33,125 nucleotides of DNA, taken from NCBI GenBank assembly GCA_023265015.1, contig JAHFUO010000023.1, forward strand, positions 1-33,125, read 5' to 3'. Under the pieces are notes generated by a model. That model saw only the letters and a program-made list of their open reading frames with translations, was not told where the DNA came from and did no database searches. Shown here piece by piece: positions 1 through 8,906 of this stretch (position 1 is the stretch's first letter; every line of letters begins with the position of its first letter). A program made the position numbers and the translations under genes. Source of the stretch: Acidobacteriota bacterium. GTDB taxonomy: Bacteria; Acidobacteriota; Vicinamibacteria; Vicinamibacterales; UBA2999.

Positions 1-2801
1 CTCTGCGCATCCGGCGCGGCCGCGAGCGCGAACCGTTCGCCGTCGGGATGCAGATCGAAGCTCCGCTGCCTGCGCGGGGCGAACCGGGTCTCAGACCAGA
101 CGCTCGGTTTCGCGGCTTGAAGAGAGTCGCCGTCCACCGTGTAGGTCGCCACCATGATCCGATTGTCCGGGGCCGAGTAGAACAGCTCGCGGCGCGTGCG
201 CGACCAGGTGGGAAAATTACCGCCGGCGGTGGACACCTGCCACTTGCCACCCGGTCCAGGAAACGGGCGCACGTAGACTTCGTAGCGACCGGACTCGTTT
301 GATTGGTACGCCAGCCATCGCCCGTCGGGCGAGAACATCGGCTCCCGTTCGTCGAAGGGGCTGTTCAGGAACACCGTGGGCTTGCCAGGCTTCCAGCCTG
401 ATGCCTCGTCCCCTTCCATCGGCAGGATCATCAGGTCGTCGTTGACTGTGTGGATCTCCCGGAAGGCCAGGAACTTCCCGCTCGGGTGCCACGAGCCGGT
501 AAATTGAACGGCCTTGCTCTCCGTGAGACGCTGCACGTCGCCGGTGCCGTCGGCCCGCTGCCAATAGAGATTGAACGCCCCGCCATTCCGCGCCGACGTA
601 AACACGATGCGACGTCCATCCGGCGTCCAGACTGGTTTTTGGTCCGGGGCGGGATCGAACGTCAGGCGCGTCAGCGTATCGCGGGCCCACTCGTAGACCC
701 AGACGTCTGTCTGCTGCTTGTCGACGATGTCAACGGCGAGCCGGCGGCTGTCGGGCGCAAACTGCGGATTGCTCCAGTTGGTCGCGGCCGCACGGAGCGG
801 CAGTGTCTTTCCACCGCGGTCCATCCAGACGATCGGCGCGTCGGCGGTCACGGTCTGCCCTGGCAGGTAGACCAGCGTGCCGTTGCCAGAGACCGCAAAC
901 TGAGCCCCGCCGACGGTCGGGTTCGCTGCCGCCATGACGCCCTCCATGACGGGTACCGCCTGGCCGGTCACTTCCACTCGATCCAGGTCGAAGGGCGCGG
1001 CGAACAACGTCCCTTCGTGGAGGTACACGAGATGCCCGCTGGGCAGATATCTACCGTAGTAGCCGCCCCGCTGCACGACGACCTTCCGCTCACCCGCCGG
1101 CAGCGGCTGCACGACGAGGCTCGCGTCGTCCGCCACGCCCATTGTGTGTTCGCTTGTATAGAGCAAGGCTTTGCCGCCCGGCAGCATTTGCGGCCAGCGC
1201 TGCGTAACTTCGCCTTCCGCGAGCGTCGTCAGCGGTTGCGGTGTCCCGCCGGCTGACGGCACGCGCAGCAGGCGGATCTGCACCGTGCTGTCGGGGGTGA
1301 ACACAATCGTGCCGTCCTCGGCCCACGTGCCGCCGCGGCCGTTCGGCGCGTCGCAGAGCGTGACCGCAGCGCCACCGGTCACGGAGATTTTCTTCAGCTT
1401 CCCCCCGGCAAAGAACGCCACCCATTGGCCGTCGGGCGAGAAGAAGGGATTCCGCGCGCCGTCGGTACCAGAGAGCGGCGTCGCCTGCAACTGATCAAGT
1501 CGACGGACGAACAACTGAGCGTCGCCGCCCGCGCTCTTCTGTGCGGCGAAGACGAGCAGACGGCCGTCCGGCGAGAGGACTGCGGCGGCGCCCTGATCGA
1601 GCACGAGTGACGCATCGGCGCCCAACTCCGCGCTCACGCGCACGGCCGCGGGCGGCGGCACCGTTCGCCACGGCGCCCACAGCCCGAGTACGACCGCGAG
1701 CGCTACCAGCGCGCTTCCCAGCAGCGCCCACGGCAGCGCCCGCCGCCATCCGGATGGCTGAGCGTCAACGCTCACCCCGCTGACGGCGTTCGCGTCGATC
1801 AAGGGTGTTGCCAGCGCTTCGTCGATCTCCAGCCGTGCAGAGGCGATGTCCGGCAAGCGGCGCTTGCGATCTTTCTCCCCGCAACGGCGGAGCAGCTTCC
1901 GAATCTCCGGTGGTGTTCCGGCTGGAAGCGCGGACCAATCAGGCGCATCGCGCAGCACGGCCACCAGCGTGTCCGACACATCGTCGCCCGCGAACGCCCG
2001 CTTCCCCGAGAGCATCTCGAAGACGACGCAGCCGAACGCCCAGATGTCGCAGCGCTTGTCCGCCTCGCGCCCCTTCGCCTGCTCCGGCGCCATGTAGGCC
2101 GCGGTACCGAGCAGCACGCCGGCGCCGGTCATCATCGCGGGCGAGGTGATGGTGGGCGACATCGACAGATGGGCTGCGTCCTGCCCCGTCACCGCGGCGG
2201 GTCCGCTTCGCGGAACCCGCCCTACGTCTGTCAATTTCGCCAGGCCAAAATCGAGCACTTTCACCGTGCCGTCAGGCCGTACTTTGATGTTCGCGGGCTT
2301 CAGATCGCGGTGAATGATGCCCTGCTCGTGCGCCGCTTCGAGCGCGTCGGCAATCTGTCGCGCGATTGGCAATGCCTCATCGAGTGGGATCGGCCCCGCG
2401 GCGATGCGGCCGGCCAATGTCGGTCCCTCGACGAGCTCGAGGACCAGCGCACGGATGGGCCGGCTCAAGCCGGCCCCCACGTCGGGAGTTTCTTCGGGGC
2501 CTCCATGTACATAGGGGCCGGCTTCAGTTTCATGTACGTGGGGGCCGGCTTTAGCCGGCCCGTCTTCGAGGCCGTAGATCTGCGCGATGTTCGGATGATT
2601 CAGCGAGGCGAGGACTTTGGCCTCGCGCTCGAAGCGCGCCAGCCGATCGGGATCTTTCGTGAAGAGATCGGGCAGGACTTTCAGGGCGACGTCACGGTCG
2701 AGTTTCGTATCGCGCGCGCGATACACCTCGCCCATGCCGCCGGCGCCGATGGCGGAGAGGATTTCATACGGACCGAGCCGGGTACCGGGACCGAGCGACA
2801 T
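1..2801 (-). CDS. Serine/threonine protein kinase with C-terminal TolB/WD40-like (PD40) propeller; 3' end runs off the window
   Basis: Manual minus-strand translation from ATG at 2801: MSLGPGTRLGPYEILSAIGAGGMGEVYRARDTKLDRDVALKVLP...HRDLKPANIKV...DFGLAKL...GTAAYMAPEQAKGREADKRCDIWAFGCVVFEMLSGKRAF, then a TM segment and repeated SPDGRxxxF propeller motifs. I checked the frame at several points with no stop seen. It is absent from the ORF track, probably because it is incomplete at the window edge. Confidence 0.93.
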   Translation of the reverse strand, partial: MSLGPGTRLGPYEILSAIGAGGMGEVYRARDTKLDRDVALKVLPDLFTKDPDRLARFEREAKVLASLNHPNIAQIYGLEDGPAKAGPHVHETEAGPYVHGGPEETPDVGAGLSRPIRALVLELVEGPTLAGRIAAGPIPLDEALPIARQIADALEAAHEQGIIHRDLKPANIKVRPDGTVKVLDFGLAKLTDVGRVPRSGPAAVTGQDAAHLSMSPTITSPAMMTGAGVLLGTAAYMAPEQAKGREADKRCDIWAFGCVVFEMLSGKRAFAGDDVSDTLVAVLRDAPDWSALPAGTPPEIRKLLRRCGEKDRKRRLPDIASARLEIDEALATPLIDANAVSGVSVDAQPSGWRRALPWALLGSALVALAVVLGLWAPWRTVPPPAAVRVSAELGADASLVLDQGAAAVLSPDGRLLVFAAQKSAGGDAQLFVRRLDQLQATPLSGTDGARNPFFSPDGQWVAFFAGGKLKKISVTGGAAVTLCDAPNGRGGTWAEDGTIVFTPDSTVQIRLLRVPSAGGTPQPLTTLAEGEVTQRWPQMLPGGKALLYTSEHTMGVADDASLVVQPLPAGERKVVVQRGGYYGRYLPSGHLVYLHEGTLFAAPFDLDRVEVTGQAVPVMEGVMAAANPTVGGAQFAVSGNGTLVYLPGQTVTADAPIVWMDRGGKTLPLRAAATNWSNPQFAPDSRRLAVDIVDKQQTDVWVYEWARDTLTRLTFDPAPDQKPVWTPDGRRIVFTSARNGGAFNLYWQRADGTGDVQRLTESKAVQFTGSWHPSGKFLAFREIHTVNDDLMILPMEGDEASGWKPGKPTVFLNSPFDEREPMFSPDGRWLAYQSNESGRYEVYVRPFPGPGGKWQVSTAGGNFPTWSRTRRELFYSAPDNRIMVATYTVDGDSLQAAKPSVWSETRFAPRRQRSFDLHPDGERFALAAAPDAQ
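2190..2225. repeat. GC-rich palindromic element embedded in the kinase CDS (GGCGGGTCCGC-TTCG-CGGAACCCGCC core 2196-2221)
   Basis: Near-perfect inverted repeat. On the coding strand it reads GTAGGGCGGGTTCCGCGAAGCGGACCCGCC. Confidence 0.8.
2455..2562. repeat. Composite palindromic element cluster (three GGGCCGGCTT/AAGCCGGCCC-type units) embedded in the kinase CDS
   Basis: GGGCCGGCTCAAGCCGGCCCCCACGT ... CATGTACATAGGGGCCGGCTTCAG ... CATGTACGTGGGGGCCGGCTTTAGCCGGCCC. Confidence 0.8.
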
Positions 2802-3026
2802 CTGGTTGAGGGATCCGCGCAGATTCTGCCACGGACGCCGCCCGGCAGCATTGGAAAAACTTCAATGACTTGACGATGAGTGACCACGTCCGCTGCGATT
2901 CATGGCGCCCGTGCGCATGCACACGACGCGGTCCGATTCTTGCCTCGAGCCGGTGACGCCCTCAGCGAATGGCTTGCCCCGTCGAGCCAAGCGCCCTTAC
3001 GATGATCCTGCGACCGAAGCATTGAT

Positions 3027-3599
3027 ATGAGCGCAGTGCAGATGCGGCGTTGGACCCGACGGGAGTACGAGCGAATGACCGAGGCGGGAGTCCTGACACC
3101 CGAGGACCGTGTCGAGCTGATCGATGGAGAGATCCTGACCGTGACGCCGCAAAGCAGCGCGCACGCCACCGGTGTCTCGCTCGTTCACGACGCGCTGCGA
3201 GTCGCGCTCGGGCACGATGTCCATATTCGCGTGCAACTGCCGCTGGCGCTTGGGGCTGACTCCGAGCCCGAGCCGGACGTGGCTGTCGTCGCCGGATCAA
3301 TCCGCGACTATCGCGAGGCCCACCCGCACTCGGCCCTCCTTGTGATCGAAGTCGCCGATACCACGCTCGCGTACGACCGGGACGTGAAGGGCAGCGTGTA
3401 CGCGCGAGCCGCGGTGCCCGAGTACTGGATCGTGAATCTGGCGGCATCGCTCGTGGAGGTCTATCGCGACCCAGCGGTGACCCTGCAGGCACGTTTCGGC
3501 TGGCATTACGCCTCGTCGAATCGCTTCAGACGCGGTGATTCGATACAAGCGCTGTCAGTGCCTGGCGGACCTGTTTCGGTGACCGACTTGCTGCCCTGA
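3027..3599 (+). CDS. Uma2 family (DUF820) putative endonuclease
   Basis: 190 aa ORF; MRRWTRREYERMTEAGVLTPEDRVELIDGEI...PEPDVAVV...LLVIEVADTTLAYDRDVKGSVYARAAVPEYWIVNL matches the Uma2/PDDEXK-like pattern. Confidence 0.9.
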   Translation: MSAVQMRRWTRREYERMTEAGVLTPEDRVELIDGEILTVTPQSSAHATGVSLVHDALRVALGHDVHIRVQLPLALGADSEPEPDVAVVAGSIRDYREAHPHSALLVIEVADTTLAYDRDVKGSVYARAAVPEYWIVNLAASLVEVYRDPAVTLQARFGWHYASSNRFRRGDSIQALSVPGGPVSVTDLLP

Positions 3600-3660
3600 A
3601 GCCTGTTTCCACCTGCCGTGACAAACGGCCTTCGTGACCTTCGTGTCCCTCGTGGTTTCG

Positions 3661-5232
3661 CTACACGCCGGCGCGCTTCTGGAGCTGCGCGGCGTTCTGG
3701 GCAGCCTCGTCGCGGTGCTGCGCTTCCTCGGTCATCGCGCGCTGCTGTCGCGCGATCTGGCGGGCCTTGCCCGCCTCGCTGCCTGGTCCCGCGCTGATCC
3801 TGTCGATCGCCTCGCGCCGGAGCGTCACGCTCAGGTCGTAACATCGCTGGGCGAGGCCGAAGGCCGCTGCGCCCGACGCCCACTGCTGCCGCTCGGCGCG
3901 GACGGCGCCGAGGAGGAACGCCGCCTCGCACTGCCCGGCGTCGATTGTCAGCGCGTCCTGCAGCTCGGCTTCGCTGCTGTCGAACCGGCGGTCGTGCCAC
4001 TCGATCATGCCGGAGAGGACGAAGACCGGCGCGCTGTGCATCAGCCCCTTCGCGCGATCGGTGTCGATGCGCGCCTCCTCGATGCGCGCGAGGTGATACT
4101 CGTTCCACGCTCGCCAGTAGTACGCCTCCCCGGTGAACCAGGTGCCCAGCTCGAGGATCCGCGTTGCGGCCGCGACGGCGTCCTCGTAGCGCTCGAGGTG
4201 CGAGAGCGTCACCGCGCGCCCGAGCAGCGCGTCGCGATGCGTCGGCACCATGGTCAACGTGGCCTCGTACGCGTCGAGCGCATCCGCCCACTCCTCACGA
4301 TCCTCGCGCAGCGAGCCGAGGCTTGCCACGACGGCCGGCGAGCCGGGGAACGTCGCGCGGGCGGCGGTGAACCGGCGCAGCGCCTCGTCCTGATCGGGCT
4401 GCTGCGGAATGTCGAGCGCGTAGCGGCCGAGCGTGAGGTCGACGTCGACGAAATCCGGATCGGCGTCCTGCACCGCCGTCAGGTGCGGCGCCTGCGACGG
4501 CCCGCACAGGCCGGCCCGATACTCGATGAGCGGGACGTCGGGGAAGCGCTGCACTGCGGCGGCAATCGTGACGTTGCGATCGTCCACCACGTACTGGCAG
4601 ACGAGCGACAGCTCGAGATACGCGCGCAGCACTGGAGAGCCCGCGCCCTGGCCGAGGTCGGCGCGCCAGCCCGCCACCGTTTCGCGCGTCGCGCGGTATT
4701 TCAAAGTGTCGGTCAGGATGGCGTCGCGATCGCCGCTCAGGGGATCGATGCGAAGCGAGAGAACGATGGCGAGGTAGTCGGACCAGTCGGGCCCGGCGGG
4801 CATCGAAGCGCGGGCGCGATCGAGCCACGGCTCGTAGGGGAGGCCGAGCTCTTTCGCGCGCGCGGCGAGCAGAAGCGCGGACTCGAAGGCCTGCGGTGCC
4901 AGACGAAGGCGGACCTGCCATCCTTCGCGCTCCGCGCTTCGGAGGCCCGCCGAAGCCTTGGCGGAGGCGGGAAGGTCCGCCTCTACGGGCGATGCAGCCG
5001 GGGTCAGACTCGCGCGACCGCGCGAATCTGACCCCGTCGCGAGGTTATACGCCTGTTCGAGGCACTGGTAACAGCCGCGCTTGATGAGAGCGTCGACGCC
5101 GGCGCGCGCAGACGCTGCCGTCGCGGCGGAGGAGACAGGCGCGCGGGCGGCGCAGGCGGCGCCGGACAGCGCCGCGAGCACTGCCGCGACGAGCGTCGCG
5201 GCGCGTGCGCACGTGCGGGCATGGTGGCCCAT
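3661..5232 (-). CDS. Secreted TPR-repeat protein
   Basis: Minus ORF 3661..5259 with likely start MGHHARTCARAATLVAAVLAALSGAAC at 5232. It has a hydrophobic N-terminus and several TPR-like helical repeats (EWADALDAYEATLTMVPTHRDALLGRAVTLSHLERYEDAV...). Confidence 0.8.
   Translation of the reverse strand: MGHHARTCARAATLVAAVLAALSGAACAARAPVSSAATAASARAGVDALIKRGCYQCLEQAYNLATGSDSRGRASLTPAASPVEADLPASAKASAGLRSAEREGWQVRLRLAPQAFESALLLAARAKELGLPYEPWLDRARASMPAGPDWSDYLAIVLSLRIDPLSGDRDAILTDTLKYRATRETVAGWRADLGQGAGSPVLRAYLELSLVCQYVVDDRNVTIAAAVQRFPDVPLIEYRAGLCGPSQAPHLTAVQDADPDFVDVDLTLGRYALDIPQQPDQDEALRRFTAARATFPGSPAVVASLGSLREDREEWADALDAYEATLTMVPTHRDALLGRAVTLSHLERYEDAVAAATRILELGTWFTGEAYYWRAWNEYHLARIEEARIDTDRAKGLMHSAPVFVLSGMIEWHDRRFDSSEAELQDALTIDAGQCEAAFLLGAVRAERQQWASGAAAFGLAQRCYDLSVTLRREAIDRISAGPGSEAGKARQIARQQRAMTEEAQHRDEAAQNAAQLQKRAGV
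4907..4986 (-). repeat. 80-bp palindromic dispersed element, copy 1 (inside TPR-protein CDS)
   Basis: Reverse complement GTAGAGGCGGACCTTCCCGCCTCCGCCAAGGCTTCGGCGGGCCTCCGAAGCGCGGAGCGCGAAGGATGGCAGGTCCGCCT differs from 9981-10060 at one base by direct reading. Confidence 0.92.
5000..5035. repeat. GGGGTCAGA-type inverted repeat inside TPR-protein CDS
   Basis: GGGGTCAGACTCGCGCG-AC-CGCGCGAATCTGACCCC: 17-bp arms with one mismatch and a 2-nt loop. Confidence 0.9.
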
Positions 5233-5291
5233 CGCAGAAGATTTTAAACTGAACTGCACTTCCCGGCGTCAGCTTTACACCGACGTACACT

Positions 5292-5741
5292 ATGGACCTT
5301 ACGTCCGCCGCCCCACAGACCGATCGGCTCAGCGACGTCCGGCGTGCCCTGCTCGACCTGCACAAGGCGCTGATCGACAGGGAGCGCGCCGAGTACGAGA
5401 AAGCGCACGGCGTTGTCTCGCCCGGCGAGCTCCTGCAGCTCCTGATCCGCGATCCGCAGTTCTCCTGGCTCCATCCGATCTCGGCGCTCATCGTTCGCGT
5501 TGACGAGCTCATCAGCAACGCACGCGACAGGCGCCGGCCGACTCCCGCGAGGCCGCCGATGACGCCCGGCCAGGTCCAAGCCGAGGCGGACGCGCTGCTG
5601 CGCGAGATGCACGAGCTGCTCACCGTCGACGATGCGCCGGGCGGCTTCCGGGAGCGGTACGACACCGCGCTGCAACGCGATCCCGCGATCGTGCTGATGC
5701 ACCAGGCGGTGATGAGCACGCTGCCGGCCGATCGCGCGTAA
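5292..5741 (+). CDS. Hypothetical protein
   Basis: 149 aa ORF divergent from the TPR gene, with a plausible soluble helical composition. Family not recognised. Confidence 0.6.
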   Translation: MDLTSAAPQTDRLSDVRRALLDLHKALIDRERAEYEKAHGVVSPGELLQLLIRDPQFSWLHPISALIVRVDELISNARDRRRPTPARPPMTPGQVQAEADALLREMHELLTVDDAPGGFRERYDTALQRDPAIVLMHQAVMSTLPADRA

Positions 5742-6000
5742 GGCCGACCTCTACACACTTGTCGTGCACACCCTCAAGCCGCGACACGTTTGTCCCCTCG
5801 ATCATCGCCTGCCGGGCGCTCTCCACATGTTTGTGTGATTCGCGGATCGCCCATTCGCGACCCTCGCTGAGACACTGAGCAAATCGCGCGATTCAGCACG
5901 TGGTCCGCGTCTTGCTCTCGCACCGGACTACGCATCTCGCAATTCGCGACGAGTGATTGGCGATTCGTGTCTGGCGGAGCCTCGCCTGAAGGAGACGACG

Positions 6001-8898
6001 ATGAACAGTTGGCGCGTCATCAGCCGCGTGCTGATCCTCTGCGCAGCGATTGCGCTGCCCCGCAGCGGGTTCGCGCAGGAAGCCGTCCTGAGCGGCACCA
6101 TCACCGACAGCACGGGCGGCGTGCTGCCTGGTGTCACCGTGACAGCCCTCAACACAGCGTCCGGAAACAACTTCGTTGCGGTCACCGACGAGCGCGGCGG
6201 CTATCGCATCCCCGTGCGGATCGGCGACTACACGATCTCCGCGGAGCTCCAGGGATTCGGCGCCGCCGCGAAGACGGTTGCCGTGCAGGTCGGCCAGACC
6301 GCGGTGATGAATCTGCAGATGGCTCCGTCCACCGTGCAGGAGTCCATTGTCGTGAGCGGCGAGGCGCCGCTCATCGACACTGCCACCTCCACGCTCGGCG
6401 GCAACATCGACAAGCGGCAGATGCGGGACCTGCCGATCAACGGCCGCAACTGGATGGACCTGGCGATGCTCGCGCCCGGCAGCCGGCAGAACGAGAGCAG
6501 CAACATCCCGCAGGCGCGCCAGGGCTACTCGCAGATCAACATCGACGGCCAGCAGATCACCCACCTGATCCCGGGCACGGATCAGAACCAGCCCAGCTAC
6601 AGCATGGACGCCATCGCCGAGTTCATCGTCGTCACCAACCGGTTCGACGCGACACAGGGGCGATCGTCCGGCATGCTGGCGAACGCGGTGACCAAGTCCG
6701 GCACGAACACCTACGCCGGCACGGTCGCCGGCTACTTCCGGAGCGACAGGTTCAACGCGTCCGACTTCATCCAGAACCGCGTCGTACCGTACCAGGATCA
6801 GCAGCTCGTGACGACCTTCGGCGGGCCGATCAGGAAGGATCGGATCCATTTCTTCGGCAACTACGAGCAGGAGCGGCAGCCGCAGACGGTCACCTTCTCG
6901 AGCCCGTACCCGGCGTTCAACATCGACCTGACGGCGAAGAACCGCCAGCGGAAGGGGATCGTGCGCGGCGACGTGCAGTTCTCGTCGCGGACGCACTTCA
7001 TGACGCGCTTCCAGAAGTACTACAACGACCTGCCGAACAGCGGCACGGGCGGGGCGAGCAGCCACCCGTCCACGGCGCGGCGCGAGCAGCGGCACAGCGA
7101 CGAAATCTTCAGCACGCTCACCGAGGTGCTCGGCGTGCGCGCGGTGAACGAGATCAAGGGCGGCGCGTCGCTCTTCAACTACACGCGCGATGCCGCGGTC
7201 ACGTGGAAAGGCGGCTGTTTTCCCGATGCTCCAGTGCGCTGCGGCGGCTCGGAGACCATCAGTCTCCGCGGGTACTCGATCGGCCAGGGCGTCGGGCAGG
7301 ACCAGACGCAGAACAACTATTCGGTCAGGGACGACTTCACGTTCTCGTTCGACAAGGGCGGGCGGCAAGACGTGAAGATCGGCGGCGAGTACGTCCGCCA
7401 GGCGACCTACATCCTGTGGTGCGCGACCTGCACGGGGAGCCTCGACGCCACCAACGGCCCCGTGCCGGCCAACATCCAGTCGCTGTTCCCGGTCTGGAAC
7501 GACGCCGCGACGTGGAACCTCGCGCCGCTGTCGCCGATTTCGAGGCGCTTCACGATGAACGTGTCGAACACGAGGTTCCACTACAAGATCCCGCAGAGCC
7601 TCTACGCGGCCTGGCTGCAGGACGACTGGAAGGTGGCCAGCAAGCTGACGCTGAACCTCGGCCTGCGCTACGACGTGCAGGCCGGTGCCAACTCCGAAGG
7701 CTATGTGTTCAAGCCGTGGATCAACAACGACATCCCGTACGACCTGAACAACTTCGGCCCGCGCGTCGGCTTCGCGTATACGCTCAACCAGAAGACCGTC
7801 ATCCGCGGCGGCTACGGGTTGTTCTACGCGCAGGCGTCCACCGACGAGGGACACCAGACGGCGGAGGCGGTGCATCAGGCGGCGGCCGAGGCCCTCTACG
7901 ATGGCCGCGCCGACTTCGCCGTCAACCCGTACAACGGCCCTGTGCCGACCTACGCGCAGGTGATGGCGAACGCGTGCGATCAGAACGGCAACGCGCCGGG
8001 ATGCTACCGCCGGTCGATCACCGACGAAATCAACAGCAAGTGGCGGCGGATGCCGTACGCGCGGCAGGGATCGATCGGGCTTGAACGCCAGGTCGGCGGC
8101 GACATGTCGATGCAGGCGAACTATGTCTATACGGGCGGACGCGGCGAAGAAGTGGACACCAACATCAACCTCTCGTATAACCCCGCGACCGGCGTGAACT
8201 ACCCGTCCGCCGACCTGACCCATCGTCCGTTTCAGGATTGGGCGATCGTGCCGCTCGGCCTGCTCGAGGGCTTCTCGAACTACAAGGGCCTCGAGACGAG
8301 CGTCAACAAGCGCTTCAGCCATCATTGGCAGGCTCAGGGCACGTATACCTACTCCCATTTCCGCGACGGCTCGGGCCAGCCGCGGCAGTATTCGATCGTC
8401 AACGGATTGTTGACGCGCACACCGTACGCCTTCGCGATCCCTCCGGACATTTACGGGGGCTACGGCCTGGCGGCCACCGATCAGCGGCATCGCGCGGTCA
8501 TCAACGGCATCTACAGTCCCGGCCTCGGCATTCAGGTCAGCGGCCTCTATTTCTATGGCTCGGGATCGCGGTTGGCGACGAGGTACGGCAGCGACATCCG
8601 CGATGTCGGCTTCAACCTGATGGCGACGCAGCGGCTGCGTCCGAACGGATCGATCATCCCGCGCAATACGTTCGTCGGCTCGCCGATTCACCGCGTGGAC
8701 ATGCGCGTGCAGAAGTCGATCAGCCTCGGGCACCACACGATCGCGGGGGTCGTGGACGTCTTCAACGTCTTCAACCGCGCGAACTACGGCTCCTACACGC
8801 TCACCGAGACGAGCGCGAGCTATGGCAGGCCGTCCTACAACAGCAACCTCGCGTACCAGGCCCGCATGCTGCAGTTCGGGTTCCGGCTCGGGTTCTGA
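6001..8898 (+). CDS. TonB-dependent receptor with N-terminal carboxypeptidase-regulatory-like domain
   Basis: GGAG RBS, then signal peptide MNSWRVISRVLILCAAIALPRSGFAQ; EAVLSGTITDSTGGVLPGVTVTALN; plug-like region; C-terminal barrel ending ...YQARMLQFGFRLGF. Confidence 0.93.
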   Translation: MNSWRVISRVLILCAAIALPRSGFAQEAVLSGTITDSTGGVLPGVTVTALNTASGNNFVAVTDERGGYRIPVRIGDYTISAELQGFGAAAKTVAVQVGQTAVMNLQMAPSTVQESIVVSGEAPLIDTATSTLGGNIDKRQMRDLPINGRNWMDLAMLAPGSRQNESSNIPQARQGYSQINIDGQQITHLIPGTDQNQPSYSMDAIAEFIVVTNRFDATQGRSSGMLANAVTKSGTNTYAGTVAGYFRSDRFNASDFIQNRVVPYQDQQLVTTFGGPIRKDRIHFFGNYEQERQPQTVTFSSPYPAFNIDLTAKNRQRKGIVRGDVQFSSRTHFMTRFQKYYNDLPNSGTGGASSHPSTARREQRHSDEIFSTLTEVLGVRAVNEIKGGASLFNYTRDAAVTWKGGCFPDAPVRCGGSETISLRGYSIGQGVGQDQTQNNYSVRDDFTFSFDKGGRQDVKIGGEYVRQATYILWCATCTGSLDATNGPVPANIQSLFPVWNDAATWNLAPLSPISRRFTMNVSNTRFHYKIPQSLYAAWLQDDWKVASKLTLNLGLRYDVQAGANSEGYVFKPWINNDIPYDLNNFGPRVGFAYTLNQKTVIRGGYGLFYAQASTDEGHQTAEAVHQAAAEALYDGRADFAVNPYNGPVPTYAQVMANACDQNGNAPGCYRRSITDEINSKWRRMPYARQGSIGLERQVGGDMSMQANYVYTGGRGEEVDTNINLSYNPATGVNYPSADLTHRPFQDWAIVPLGLLEGFSNYKGLETSVNKRFSHHWQAQGTYTYSHFRDGSGQPRQYSIVNGLLTRTPYAFAIPPDIYGGYGLAATDQRHRAVINGIYSPGLGIQVSGLYFYGSGSRLATRYGSDIRDVGFNLMATQRLRPNGSIIPRNTFVGSPIHRVDMRVQKSISLGHHTIAGVVDVFNVFNRANYGSYTLTETSASYGRPSYNSNLAYQARMLQFGFRLGF

Positions 8899-8906
8899 GG
8901 TGAACG

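Noticed and set aside
450-1256. 268-aa plus-strand ORF
   Set aside because: Antisense to the kinase/propeller CDS; low-information Arg-rich translation.
3634-5031. 465-aa plus-strand ORF
   Set aside because: Antisense to the TPR protein, which has a signal-like N-terminus and recognisable repeats; the plus-strand product matches no family I recognise.
5835-5960. Possible GATTCGCG-word hairpin upstream of the first TonB receptor
   Set aside because: Repeated TTCGCGA/CGATTCG words are present but pairing is weak; not strong enough to count as a fourth word-hairpin.
5893-8736. 947-aa minus-strand ORF
   Set aside because: Exactly antisense to the well-supported TonB receptor at 6001-8898; Arg/Val/Ala/Asp-rich composition is typical of antisense frames in high-GC DNA.
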